From an uncultured Lachnospiraceae bacterium (GTDB lineage Bacteria; Bacillota; Clostridia; Lachnospirales; Lachnospiraceae), in NCBI GenBank assembly GCA_945919795.1, contig CAMEJJ010000027.1, positions 1-36,589 of the forward strand: a stretch of 36,589 bases of DNA, read 5' to 3'. Numbering within the stretch: the stretch's first letter is position 1; each line of letters starts with the position of its first letter. The notes beneath the pieces were generated by a model that searched no databases, was not told the origin of the DNA, and worked only from the letters and a program-made list of their open reading frames with translations. This document shows positions 6,964 to 15,002 of this stretch, piece after piece. A program made the translations under genes and the position numbers.

Positions 6964-7476
6964 TTATTCTTCTTCCATTGCCATTCTGATTGCTTTTGCT
7001 TCCTCATCACCGAGTGATAACTCACATTCACCATTTTGAATTACTTTTGTATAGCAATAACTTCCGTCTGTGCTGTGAACCGAGTTCATTACAAAACCAT
7101 CATTATTTTCATCTAACAGTGCAAGTGCAAAGCTTAACTGCCCACCCATCTGGTTGAAAGCATCATATTTTACAATACCTAATTTCTGGTATGTCGTTTT
7201 CAGTCTCCTGTAAATCAACCTGATTTCTTTTTTATTGGAACTGACGGAATTTTTTAGAAACTCTATATCCGTAAATAAATTTTTAATTTCCTTTTCCATG
7301 CTTTTGGCATTTTTGCCAAGCATAAATGATTCATATTTCTTTTTCCATTTGCTCAATTTAACCAGTGCAACGATATTTAAAATAAACAAAATCAGAATTA
7401 ATACCAGAAAACCAATTAAAAAATAAGCAATATCAAGTGAACCAAGACCTATTTGATTCAATAGTGCACTATTCAT
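6964..7476 (-). CDS. DUF4446 family membrane-anchored protein
   Basis: The protein has 170 aa with one N-terminal membrane segment (about residues 17-38, AYFLIGFLVLILILFILNIVAL). A basic, probably coiled-coil region (40-95) follows, and then a compact domain (NQMGGQLSFALALLDENNDGFVMNSVHSTDGSYCYTKVI) typical of DUF4446, a family regularly found beside parB in Clostridia. GGAGGA lies 6 nt upstream of the ATG. The function is unknown. The constant neighbourhood suggests a link to chromosome segregation or cell-envelope biology, but that is only inferred from position. Confidence 0.85.
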   Translation of the reverse strand: MNSALLNQIGLGSLDIAYFLIGFLVLILILFILNIVALVKLSKWKKKYESFMLGKNAKSMEKEIKNLFTDIEFLKNSVSSNKKEIRLIYRRLKTTYQKLGIVKYDAFNQMGGQLSFALALLDENNDGFVMNSVHSTDGSYCYTKVIQNGECELSLGDEEAKAIRMAMEEE

Positions 7477-7520
7477 ATATTCCTCCGCTGTAAAAACAAT
7501 CTCTACTTTTGTATACCAAC

Positions 7521-7552
7521 GGATTGCTACGCACTTTGTGCTCTCGCAATCC
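7521..7552. repeat. Small dispersed palindrome between parB and the DUF4446 gene
   Basis: GGATTGC (7521-7527) and GCAATCC (7546-7552) enclose a second stem, GCAC-TTT-GTGC (7531-7541). The imperfect palindrome has no T-run. A related ATTGCGA.../...TCGCAAT hairpin lies at 36541-36570, which suggests a dispersed repeat family. Confidence 0.5.
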
Positions 7553-7570
7553 TAAAACATTCTTTATTTT

Positions 7571-8458
7571 CTATTTCAAGAGATCCAAAATTCTGTCTAA
7601 CTCCTCACTGGAATAAAAATCAATTTCAATCTTTCCGGAACCGTCTTCTTTTGCACTGACAGTAACCTTTGTTCCAAGTGACTGCTTTAACTTTTCTTCA
7701 ATATCCTGATAAATAAAGTCATTCTTTAATTGTTTTGACTCTTTTTTTTCTTTTTTGGGTTTATTTAAATCTTTTACAAGCTTTTCAATATCACGAACAC
7801 TTAATTTTTCATTTACAACCTTTTTGGCTATCTCAATCTGTTGATTTTCATCTTCAATTGTAATAAGTGCCCTGGCATGTCCGGTTGTCAGACTTTCATC
7901 TATAATCATTTGCTGTACTTCGTCTGCTAATTTCAACAAACGCATAGAATTTGTAACAGCTGTACGGCTTTTTGATACTCTCCGCGCAACTTCTTCCTGT
8001 TTTAAATGAAACTCTGTCAATAACCGTTTATAAGCTAAAGCTTCTTCAATCGGATTTAAATTTTCTCTCTGAATATTTTCTATTAAAGAGATTTCAACGA
8101 TTTCCTGTTCTGTAAAATTCTTTATAATAACCGGGATTTCTTTTAAACCGGCAATTTTAGCAGCACGCCATCGTCTTTCACCCGCAATAATTTCATAATG
8201 ATCTTTTCGATCCTGTACAATAATTGGTGAAATAATGCCGTACTGTTTGATGGAATCAGCTAATTCATTTAATGCTTCTTCATCAAACTTATGACGAGGC
8301 TGGTCTCTATTGGGCTCAACCATTGTTATTTTAACCATTTTATCCGGTTTTTCTTCAGAAACCGGTACACTGTTAATTCCAATTTTTCCTTTGCCGTCAG
8401 CATTACCAACCGGAATTAATGAATCTAATCCTTTTCCAAGTCCTCTGGATTTCGCCAT
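7571..8458 (-). CDS. parB: Chromosome-partitioning protein ParB (Spo0J)
   Basis: The protein has 295 aa. It begins with the chromosomal ParB signature SRGLGKGLDSLIP (4-16). The CTP-binding N-domain carries GERRWRAAK (93-101) and ENIQRENLNPIEEA (127-140). The parS-reading helix-turn-helix spans about 152-178 (LKQEEVARRVSKSRTAVTNSM). A Lys/Glu-rich linker (about 230-247) precedes the C-terminal dimerisation domain, which ends in EIDFYSSEELDRILDLL. It loads at parS, spreads as a CTP-dependent clamp and recruits SMC to the origin. Its gene starts 2 nt after parA with GGAAAGGTG upstream, so the pair is co-translated. The target sites lie upstream at 9414-9546 and 10469-10484. Confidence 0.97.
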   Translation of the reverse strand: MAKSRGLGKGLDSLIPVGNADGKGKIGINSVPVSEEKPDKMVKITMVEPNRDQPRHKFDEEALNELADSIKQYGIISPIIVQDRKDHYEIIAGERRWRAAKIAGLKEIPVIIKNFTEQEIVEISLIENIQRENLNPIEEALAYKRLLTEFHLKQEEVARRVSKSRTAVTNSMRLLKLADEVQQMIIDESLTTGHARALITIEDENQQIEIAKKVVNEKLSVRDIEKLVKDLNKPKKEKKESKQLKNDFIYQDIEEKLKQSLGTKVTVSAKEDGSGKIEIDFYSSEELDRILDLLK

Positions 8459-8460
8459 AG

Positions 8461-9228
8461 TTATACACCTTTCCTATTCAGAATTTCTTTTGCCAAAGCT
8501 CTGTAACTATCTGCACCTGTTGATTTTGGATCATACATAGTAATCGGCATTCCGTGACTGGGCGCCTCGGCCAGTCTGATAGTTCTCGGAATAATCGTTT
8601 CACATATATTTTCATCCAGGTTTTTCTTTACATTTTCTACAACCTGACTGGAAAGATTTGTTCTGGAATCATACATGGTAAATACAACACCTTCCATTTC
8701 CAGTTCAGGATTTAATCTTTCTTTAATCAAATTAACGGAATGAATTAACTGACTTAATCCCTCTAACGCATAAAATTCACATTGAATAGGAACCAAAACA
8801 GAATTTGATGCCGTTAATGCATTGATTGTTAACATATTTAAAGAAGGAGGACAGTCAATGATAATAAAATCATAATTGTCTTTTACCCAGTCGATTTCCG
8901 TTCTTAGAATAAATTCTTTATTTTCGATACCGATTAATTCAATTTCCGCTGCTGCAAGATTTACATTTGACGGTAAAACGGATACATTTGGAATTGCATC
9001 CTTTATAATACAATCACCGATGGAGCATTCTCCCAGTATTAATTCATAAATCGTATTTTCTAAAAAATTCTTATCAATTCCAAATCCACTGGTCGTATTT
9101 CCTTGAGGATCTGAATCAATAATCAATACTTTTTTTCTTAATTCAGCTAAACAAGCCGCTAAATTAATAGATGTCGTAGATTTACCTACTCCACCTTTTT
9201 GGTTTGCTACTGCAATAATTCTACTCAT
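8461..9228 (-). CDS. parA: Chromosome-partitioning ATPase ParA (Soj)
   Basis: The protein has 255 aa, the usual Soj length. The deviant Walker A motif KGGVGKST lies at 11-18, followed by LLIDSDPQGN-type sequence (here LIIDSDPQGNTTSGFG) and Walker B FIIIDCPPSLNMLTINAL. It cooperates with ParB in origin segregation and, in Bacillus, modulates DnaA. AAAGGAAGGAAAA precedes the ATG. It is the first gene of the parA-parB-DUF4446-serS-DUF3881 run. The parS cluster lies directly in its upstream region, so ParB binding and spreading could also affect its transcription. Confidence 0.97.
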   Translation of the reverse strand: MSRIIAVANQKGGVGKSTTSINLAACLAELRKKVLIIDSDPQGNTTSGFGIDKNFLENTIYELILGECSIGDCIIKDAIPNVSVLPSNVNLAAAEIELIGIENKEFILRTEIDWVKDNYDFIIIDCPPSLNMLTINALTASNSVLVPIQCEFYALEGLSQLIHSVNLIKERLNPELEMEGVVFTMYDSRTNLSSQVVENVKKNLDENICETIIPRTIRLAEAPSHGMPITMYDPKSTGADSYRALAKEILNRKGV

Positions 9229-9289
9229 TTTTTTCCTTCCTTTCGGTTCTTCTTACCGACATTTATCTCTCTTTTCAAACTCATAAACG

Positions 9290-9295
9290 ATTATA
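9290..9295 (-). promoter_or_regulatory. Extended -10 promoter upstream of parA
   Basis: TGCTATAAT on the minus strand (-10 hexamer 9295-9290) is an extended -10 element about 62 nt upstream of the parA start. The sequence 17 bp further upstream (TGGATT) is a poor -35. Confidence 0.5.
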
Positions 9296-9413
9296 GCACT
9301 ATTTATTCTATCAATCCACATCATTTTATTGAAATCGTTAGTTTGTTTTTCTAAGTTATAATCTGATTATTTTCTTTTAGTAATAATTCACAAATGAGAT
9401 TTTTCTGTAAAAA

Positions 9414-9546
9414 TGTTTCACGTTTTACTATTTTTTATGTTTCACGGATTTTTTCACAATATTTAGTGATTGATGTTTCACGTGAAACACAAAATGATGT
9501 TTTTTATATTTTTTCAATAAAAATGTTTCACGTGAAACGTGAAACA
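9414..9546. promoter_or_regulatory. parS cluster
   Basis: A perfect 16-bp parS, TGTTTCACGTGAAACA, lies at 9474-9489. A 15/16 site, TGTTTCACGTGAAACG, lies at 9524-9539 and is followed by a further half-site GTGAAACA (9539-9546) sharing its last G. Two more half-sites TGTTTCAC lie at 9414-9421 and 9438-9445. This is the loading site of the chromosomal ParB encoded just downstream. The rest of the gap between parA and rsmG (9547-9729) is A+T-rich with no recognisable element. Confidence 0.92.
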
Positions 9547-9729
9547 TTAACTTTTGTACAAAATATACGATTAATATAAAAAATAATATCAAATAATCAA
9601 ATTATGATATTAGATTTTACAAAAATTTTTAAAAAATTATTGCATATCAATATTAATCCAAAGTAAATTACCATCATATGATGAACTTGCGATTTTCATA
9701 CACTAAACATATAACTTTCTTTACAAAAA

Positions 9730-10485
9730 TTACAAAGGATTTTTTGAAGGAACACCTGCTTTTCTCGGATACTTTGAAGGTGTCACTTTTTCTTTTTGAA
9801 TAATAACCAAATTACGATGTAAATCTGAATTTGGCAAATCAAACTCAACCTGATCAATCAATTGACATCCAAGTACATCCAGAGCATGTTGTGCATTCGA
9901 AAGTTCTTCAGGTAGTTTTTCAGATTTAAAAGGAATAAAGAAACCGGATTGTTTTACAAAAGGGATACAATATTCTGATAATGTACTCATATTTGCAACA
10001 GCTCGACTGACTGCAACATCGTATTGTTCACGATAATCTTTATTTCTTGCATAATCTTCCGCTCGGCCATGAACAGCAATAATATCCGTCAGTCCAAGTT
10101 TTTCAATAACAGTATTTAAAAATTGAACTCTTTTATTGAGAGAATCTAATAATGTAACTTTTAAATTCGGAAAAGCAATTTTTAAAGGAATACCCGGAAA
10201 ACCTGCACCGGTTCCAATATCAATCATGGAAATATTTTGATTTAAAAAATCATATTGAGAATGCTTCTTTATAAGATTATTGGCTTTTATAAAAGAAAGA
10301 CTATCAATAAAATGTTTCTTTAGTACATCATCAAAGTCAGTAATGGCTGTCAAATTCATAAAAGAATTCCACTCAACCAGTAACTCATAATAATCAAGAA
10401 ATTGTTGAATTGCATGTTCTGATAAATCAATATGAAGTTCTTTAAGATCATTTTTAAAAACAGATAAATCTTTCACGTGAAACAT
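9730..10485 (-). CDS. rsmG: 16S rRNA (guanine527-N7)-methyltransferase RsmG (GidB)
   Basis: The enzyme methylates G527 (N7) of 16S rRNA using S-adenosylmethionine. The SAM-binding motif I is IDIGTGAGFPGIPLKIAFP, and YYELLVEWNSFMNLTAIT near the N-terminus is typical of the family. From the ATG at 10485 the protein has 251 aa. An upstream TTG at 10527 would overlap mnmG by 26 nt without a ribosome-binding site, so I reject it. AAAGGA touches the ATG directly. An in-frame GTG at 10476 has the better 9-nt spacing, so the true start may be there. The first codons (MFHVK) are read from a parS site. The gene forms an operon with mnmG. Confidence 0.95.
   Translation of the reverse strand: MFHVKDLSVFKNDLKELHIDLSEHAIQQFLDYYELLVEWNSFMNLTAITDFDDVLKKHFIDSLSFIKANNLIKKHSQYDFLNQNISMIDIGTGAGFPGIPLKIAFPNLKVTLLDSLNKRVQFLNTVIEKLGLTDIIAVHGRAEDYARNKDYREQYDVAVSRAVANMSTLSEYCIPFVKQSGFFIPFKSEKLPEELSNAQHALDVLGCQLIDQVEFDLPNSDLHRNLVIIQKEKVTPSKYPRKAGVPSKNPL
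10469..10484. promoter_or_regulatory. parS site at the start of rsmG
   Basis: TCTTTCACGTGAAACA matches the parS consensus at 15 of 16 positions and overlaps the first codons of rsmG. It lies about 1 kb from the main cluster. Confidence 0.85.
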
Positions 10486-10501
10486 TCCTTTAGTTTTTCT
10501 A

Positions 10502-12424
10502 TTATTTCTTCTGATAATAAGTCTCAAGGTAAATCAATAATACAGATATATCAGCAGGTGATACTCCGGAAATACGGGATGCCTGTCCGACCGAAACAGG
10601 TTGAAAACTTTTAAGTTTGGCTCTTGCCTCCAAACGAAGCGAACTGACATCATCATAATCAATGTCTTTTGGAATCTTTTTATTTTCTATTTTACGGAAA
10701 GTCTCTACCTGTTTTATCTGGCGTTTGATATAACCATCATATTTAATATTTATATTAACCTGTTCAATAACATCATCTGATAGAGGTTTTCGATCCGGAT
10801 CAATTTCACTTAAAAGTTCATATGACAATTCCGGTCTGCACAAAAGTTCTGCAAGAGTAACTGCAGTCTTAAGCGAAGCACTGTCATGCTTACTCAAAAA
10901 CTCCTGTACTTTTTTATTTGCACCAATTTTTGTATTTTGAAGTCTTTCCACTTCTTCTGCAATCAGTTTTTCTTTTAAACAGACATAATCATATTGCTCT
11001 TGTGAAATAAGTCCAACTTCATATCCCTTTTTACGAAGTCGTAAATCAGCATTATCCTGTCTTAAAAGTAAACGATATTCAGAACGACTGGTCATCATAC
11101 GATATGGTTCAAAATTTTCTTTGGTAACAAGATCATCAATTAAAACTCCGATATATCCTTCACTACGATCAATAATCATAGGCTCTTTGTTTTTCACAAA
11201 CATGGCAGCATTAATTCCGGCAACAAGTCCCTGCGCTGCAGCTTCTTCATAACCACTGCTTCCATTAAATTGTCCTCCGGCAAACAAACCATCAAAACCT
11301 TTAAAAGCCAAAGATGCATAGAGTTGATTTGGATTAATACAATCATATTCAATCGCATAAGCATTTCTGACAATCTGACAATTTTCCAGTCCGGGAACTG
11401 TACGATACATTTGAAGTTGAACGTCTTCGGGCAAAGAAGAAGACATTCCTCCGACATACATTTCATTCGTATGCAATCCTTCAGGCTCAATAAAGACCTG
11501 ATGTCTTTCTTTATCCGCAAATTTTACAACTTTGTCTTCAATGGAAGGACAATATCTGGGGCCGGTACCTTCAATTACACCTGCATAAATTGGTGAACGA
11601 TCCAGATTATTTCTGATAATCTCATGTGTCTTTTCATTTGTATAAGTCAGATAACAGGAAACCTGATCAATCTGCACATCATCCGGATTGGTTGAAAAAG
11701 AAAATGGAACAATTTTCTCATCACCAAATTGTTCTTCCATTTTACTAAAATCAATAGAACGTTTATCCATTCTGGCAGGAGTACCTGTTTTAAATCTTCT
11801 CATTTCAATTCCAAGATTTGTTAAACACTCGGTTAGATGATTTGCAGCCTGCAATCCATTTGGACCTGTATAAGTAATGGCTTCTCCGCAAAGACATCTT
11901 GCTCTTAAATAAGTACCGGTACATAATACAACTGCTTTACATTCATAGACACCACCGGTAAAAATCTGAACACCGATGATTCTTTTTTTACCTGTTTCTT
12001 CATTTATATCAGTCAGAATTTCGCAAACCTCAGCCTGCTTAATAATAAGATTTTCCTGATTTTCAAGAACTTTTCTCATTTCACGACTATAATCCGCTTT
12101 ATCAGCCTGAGCTCTTAATGAATGAACGGCAGGACCCTTTGAAACATTTAACATTTTAGACTGGATAAATGTTTTATCAATATTTTTTCCCATTTCACCG
12201 CCAAGAGCATCCAACTCTCTGACCAGATGACCCTTTGATGAACCACCAATATTTGGATTACAGGGCATGAGTGCAATACTATCTACACTTACTGTAAAAA
12301 TTACAGTTTTCAGACCCAGACGGGCACATGCCAAAGCAGCTTCACATCCTGCATGACCTGCACCTACCACACACACATCAACTTTATCAATGATTGTTTT
12401 TTTTCTGTTTTGTAATTCTGACAT
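10502..12424 (-). CDS. mnmG: tRNA uridine 5-carboxymethylaminomethyl modification enzyme MnmG (GidA)
   Basis: The 640-aa FAD-dependent subunit of the MnmE-MnmG complex adds (carboxymethyl)aminomethyl groups to wobble U34 of tRNAs. The FAD-binding motif [10 protein letters not shown] lies at 21-30. Family blocks [42 protein letters not shown] and [19 protein letters not shown] are intact, as is the C-terminal helical MnmE-binding region with [22 protein letters not shown] lies just upstream of the ATG. It is transcribed from its own promoter at 12468-12497 with rsmG downstream. mnmE lies upstream, separated by 168 nt. Confidence 0.98.
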   Translation of the reverse strand: MSELQNRKKTIIDKVDVCVVGAGHAGCEAALACARLGLKTVIFTVSVDSIALMPCNPNIGGSSKGHLVRELDALGGEMGKNIDKTFIQSKMLNVSKGPAVHSLRAQADKADYSREMRKVLENQENLIIKQAEVCEILTDINEETGKKRIIGVQIFTGGVYECKAVVLCTGTYLRARCLCGEAITYTGPNGLQAANHLTECLTNLGIEMRRFKTGTPARMDKRSIDFSKMEEQFGDEKIVPFSFSTNPDDVQIDQVSCYLTYTNEKTHEIIRNNLDRSPIYAGVIEGTGPRYCPSIEDKVVKFADKERHQVFIEPEGLHTNEMYVGGMSSSLPEDVQLQMYRTVPGLENCQIVRNAYAIEYDCINPNQLYASLAFKGFDGLFAGGQFNGSSGYEEAAAQGLVAGINAAMFVKNKEPMIIDRSEGYIGVLIDDLVTKENFEPYRMMTSRSEYRLLLRQDNADLRLRKKGYEVGLISQEQYDYVCLKEKLIAEEVERLQNTKIGANKKVQEFLSKHDSASLKTAVTLAELLCRPELSYELLSEIDPDRKPLSDDVIEQVNINIKYDGYIKRQIKQVETFRKIENKKIPKDIDYDDVSSLRLEARAKLKSFQPVSVGQASRISGVSPADISVLLIYLETYYQKK

Positions 12425-12445
12425 AATGTTTCCTTCTGTTTATTA

Positions 12446-12467
12446 ATAGTTAGCATATGCTAACTAT
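12446..12467. promoter_or_regulatory. 22-bp perfect palindrome at the mnmG transcription start
   Basis: Two 11-bp arms (ATAGTTAGCAT and ATGCTAACTAT) form a perfect palindrome without spacer, abutting the -10 box of the mnmG promoter. It therefore covers the predicted +1 region and could be an operator or the 5'-terminal hairpin of the mRNA. Confidence 0.55.
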
Positions 12468-12497
12468 ATTATATAAAAATAAAATTTTTTTAATCAA
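12468..12497 (-). promoter_or_regulatory. mnmG promoter
   Basis: On the minus strand TTGATT (12497-12492), an 18-bp spacer and TATAAT (12473-12468) lie 44 nt upstream of the mnmG start. Confidence 0.65.
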
Positions 12498-12592
12498 ATT
12501 AATTATTTTGTTCACAGAATATAAATATACAATTCCACTTGGCAACCGTTAATCAACTGATAAAACTCAATTACAAATTATATCAAATCAAT

Positions 12593-13984
12593 TTATTTTC
12601 CCATGCAGAATTTAGAAAAGATTTCATTTACCAAATCATCTTCTACTTCTTGTCCAATGATTTTTCCGAGAGAAGAATAAGCATTCATTAAATCAATCGA
12701 TAAAAAGTCTTCCGGCATTTCATCTTCAATACTTTTTTTCACAAGTTTTAAAGATTCATAAGCATCTGACAATGCTTCTTTATGACGGATATTTGTAATA
12801 TTAGCTTCATTATTAAAATCAATTTTTCCGGAAATAAAATATTTTTTTATCGCATCCTCTAATTGATCAATTCCTGTTTCATCTTTCATGGAAGTCTGGA
12901 TAATGACATAATGATCTTTATCATCCTTACATAAATTTTCCAAGTCTTCTATAGAAACAACTGTATTCAAATCTGATTTATTTAATAAAATAATAAATCT
13001 TTTGGATGACATTAATTCCATAATCGAATAGTCATCTTCATCCAGAGGTTTTGAAGAATCAACAACATATAAGATTAAATCTGCTTCTTGTGCCTGTTTC
13101 ATTGCTCTATCGACACCAATTTTTTCAACAATGTCTTCTGTTTCACGAATTCCGGCCGTATCTATAATATGAATTCCTATTCCATCCAAATTAATATACT
13201 GCTCCAACACATCTCTTGTTGTTCCGGCAATTTCTGTAACAATGGCTTTTTCCTCTCCGAGCAGCTTATTTAATAAGGAAGATTTTCCTGCATTGGGCTT
13301 ACCAAGAATAACAGTTTTAATTCCTTCTTTTAATACTTTTCCATTTTGAAAAGAAATTAACATCCGATTCATTTCATCCAATAACTGATCTATAGTCTGC
13401 ATCAATTCATTTGGATATCCATCCAGACTGATATGTTCCGGATCATCCAAAGCAGATTCAATAAAAGCTATTTCATGAATTATTTTATTTCGAAAAGATG
13501 TGATTTTACCATAAACACTACCTTTTAACTGATCAATTGAAGATTTTAAAGCATAATCATTTTGTGATTCAATCAAATCCATAACCGCTTCTGCTTTTGT
13601 CAAATCAATCCTACCATTTAAGAAAGCACGTTTTGTAAACTCACCGGGCTCTGCAATTCTGGCACCATTTTTTATAACAGTCTCCAAAATTTTATTCATG
13701 ACAAGCATTCCACCATGACAGTCAATTTCAACCGTATCTTCTGCTGTAAAACTATGGGGTGCACGCATGATTAAAACCATAACTTCATCAATCAGAAGAT
13801 CTTCATCATAAATATACCCATAATGAATCGTATGGGTTTTTTGACTTGATAATTTCTTTTTTCCATTTTTTGAGCGATATATTTTATCTGCAATTTCTAC
13901 CGCTTCTTCTCCACTTATTCTGATTACACCAATACCTGAATTTGACATTGCAGTTGCAATTGCAGCGATTGTATCTGTTTTCAT
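12593..13984 (-). CDS. mnmE: tRNA modification GTPase MnmE (TrmE)
   Basis: The 463-aa partner of MnmG is a K+-dependent GTPase that dimerises around its G domain and binds a one-carbon folate donor. The N-terminal folate-binding domain spans about 1-120 (DTIAAIATAMSNSGIGVIRIS, HGGMLVMNKIL). The G1 loop GKPNAGKSS lies at 228-236, GTTRDVLEQYI is the switch region, DTAGIRETEDIVEKIG is G3, and LLNKSDL is G4. The protein ends in the catalytic CMGK (460-463), so it is complete. GGAGAAAAA precedes the ATG. It lies downstream of jag, separated by 372 nt with a structured terminator-like element. Confidence 0.98.
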   Translation of the reverse strand: MKTDTIAAIATAMSNSGIGVIRISGEEAVEIADKIYRSKNGKKKLSSQKTHTIHYGYIYDEDLLIDEVMVLIMRAPHSFTAEDTVEIDCHGGMLVMNKILETVIKNGARIAEPGEFTKRAFLNGRIDLTKAEAVMDLIESQNDYALKSSIDQLKGSVYGKITSFRNKIIHEIAFIESALDDPEHISLDGYPNELMQTIDQLLDEMNRMLISFQNGKVLKEGIKTVILGKPNAGKSSLLNKLLGEEKAIVTEIAGTTRDVLEQYINLDGIGIHIIDTAGIRETEDIVEKIGVDRAMKQAQEADLILYVVDSSKPLDEDDYSIMELMSSKRFIILLNKSDLNTVVSIEDLENLCKDDKDHYVIIQTSMKDETGIDQLEDAIKKYFISGKIDFNNEANITNIRHKEALSDAYESLKLVKKSIEDEMPEDFLSIDLMNAYSSLGKIIGQEVEDDLVNEIFSKFCMGK

Positions 13985-14237
13985 TTTTTCTCCATTTATA
14001 ATTATTATTTAAATGATACCAATATCAAAAATTTATATTTTCTATATTTTCATGAATAATATGACTTTTAATCCACAATTTTCAGAGCACAGATTAAAAA
14101 ATAATCCGTAAGCTCCATAGAGTAATAATAAAATTTATAAAAAACATAAACAACTTTATATTTTTTATAAATCCAACTATTAAATCATTATAAACATCAT
14201 ATTATCATCTAAGAAATAAAACTGCTACATTAAACTT

Positions 14238-14333
14238 AAAAACTCCCTTTTCTCAATTGTGTAACTGAAGATTTTTTCTATCAAACTCATAGACTATATA
14301 AAACATCAGCATTTCACAATTTTAAAAAGGGAG
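14238..14333 (-). ncRNA. Long-stem structured RNA or terminator downstream of jag
   Basis: On the minus strand a 19-nt arm (14333-14315, CTCCCTTTTTAAAATTGTG) pairs with 14261-14243 (CACAATTGAGAAAAGGGAG) at 17 of 19 positions, as 10 bp, a 2x2 internal loop and 7 bp, and TTTTT follows. The 53-nt loop can itself fold (CTGA/TCAG and CTAT/ATAG stems). This is either an unusually elaborate terminator for the rpmH-jag run or a small RNA. The rest of the 13985-14356 gap is A+T-rich, with no gene that I can support. Confidence 0.45.
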
Positions 14334-14356
14334 AAAAATAATTAAAATTTATCAAT

Positions 14357-14989
14357 TTATTTTTTAAGTGTTACAACAACTTTACGATGAGGTTCTTCAC
14401 CTTCACTATGAGTTGTCACATATTTGTCATTCTGTAAAGCAGAATGAATAATTCTTCTCTCATATGGATTCATTGGTTCCAATGCAACAGAACGTCTTGT
14501 TCTCTTTACTTTATAAGCAATATTCTTTGCAAGATTTTCCAATGTATCTTTTCTTCTTTGTCTGTAATTTTCGGTATCAACTTTTACTCTGATATAATTA
14601 TCAACACCTTTATTTACAACCAATGAAACAAGATACTGTAAAGAATCTAAAGTCTGTCCTCTTTTACCGATTAACATACCCATATCATCACCGGATAAAT
14701 CAATATCAAGTGTATGATCAATATCATCATATTTTGCATCGATAACAACAGCAATATTCATGGAATTAAATACATCTGTCAAGAAATCTTTAGCTTTGAT
14801 ATCAATTGTTTTTTCTTCTTCTTTAATACTTGCTTTGATAATAGCAGGTTTTGCATTAATTCCTAAAAATCCTGAAGAAGGTTCCTGAATAACTTCGTAA
14901 TCTAATTTATCACTTACTACTGACAATTTCTGACATGCTTCTGTAATAGCATCTTCAATTGTCTTAGCTGAAACTTCAATATATTCCAT
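14357..14989 (-). CDS. jag: RNA-binding protein Jag (KhpB/EloR)
   Basis: The 210-aa cytoplasmic RNA-binding protein is linked in Firmicutes to cell elongation and partners with KhpA. Domain order is a Jag_N domain (1-50, EVSAKTIEDAITEACQKL ... SSGFLGINAKPAII), a linker (55-68), a type II KH domain (about 70-145) with the GxxG loop GKRG at 108-111, and an R3H domain at the C-terminus (R178-xxx-H182 in ERRIIHSAL). The Jag_N motif GFLGIGAKPA is changed to GFLGINAKPA. AGGGGG precedes the ATG. The gene follows yidC by 13 nt, the classical yidC-jag pair. Confidence 0.95.
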   Translation of the reverse strand: MEYIEVSAKTIEDAITEACQKLSVVSDKLDYEVIQEPSSGFLGINAKPAIIKASIKEEEKTIDIKAKDFLTDVFNSMNIAVVIDAKYDDIDHTLDIDLSGDDMGMLIGKRGQTLDSLQYLVSLVVNKGVDNYIRVKVDTENYRQRRKDTLENLAKNIAYKVKRTRRSVALEPMNPYERRIIHSALQNDKYVTTHSEGEEPHRKVVVTLKK

Positions 14990-15002
14990 AAATTAAAACC
15001 CC

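Noticed and set aside
9394-9579. 61-aa open frame over the parS cluster
   Set aside because: Its repeated residues (MFHVKRET-like) come from the parS palindromes; no ribosome-binding site.
11194-11596. Overlapping 108-aa frames on both strands inside mnmG
   Set aside because: They are shadows of a clearly coding gene, with no family resemblance.
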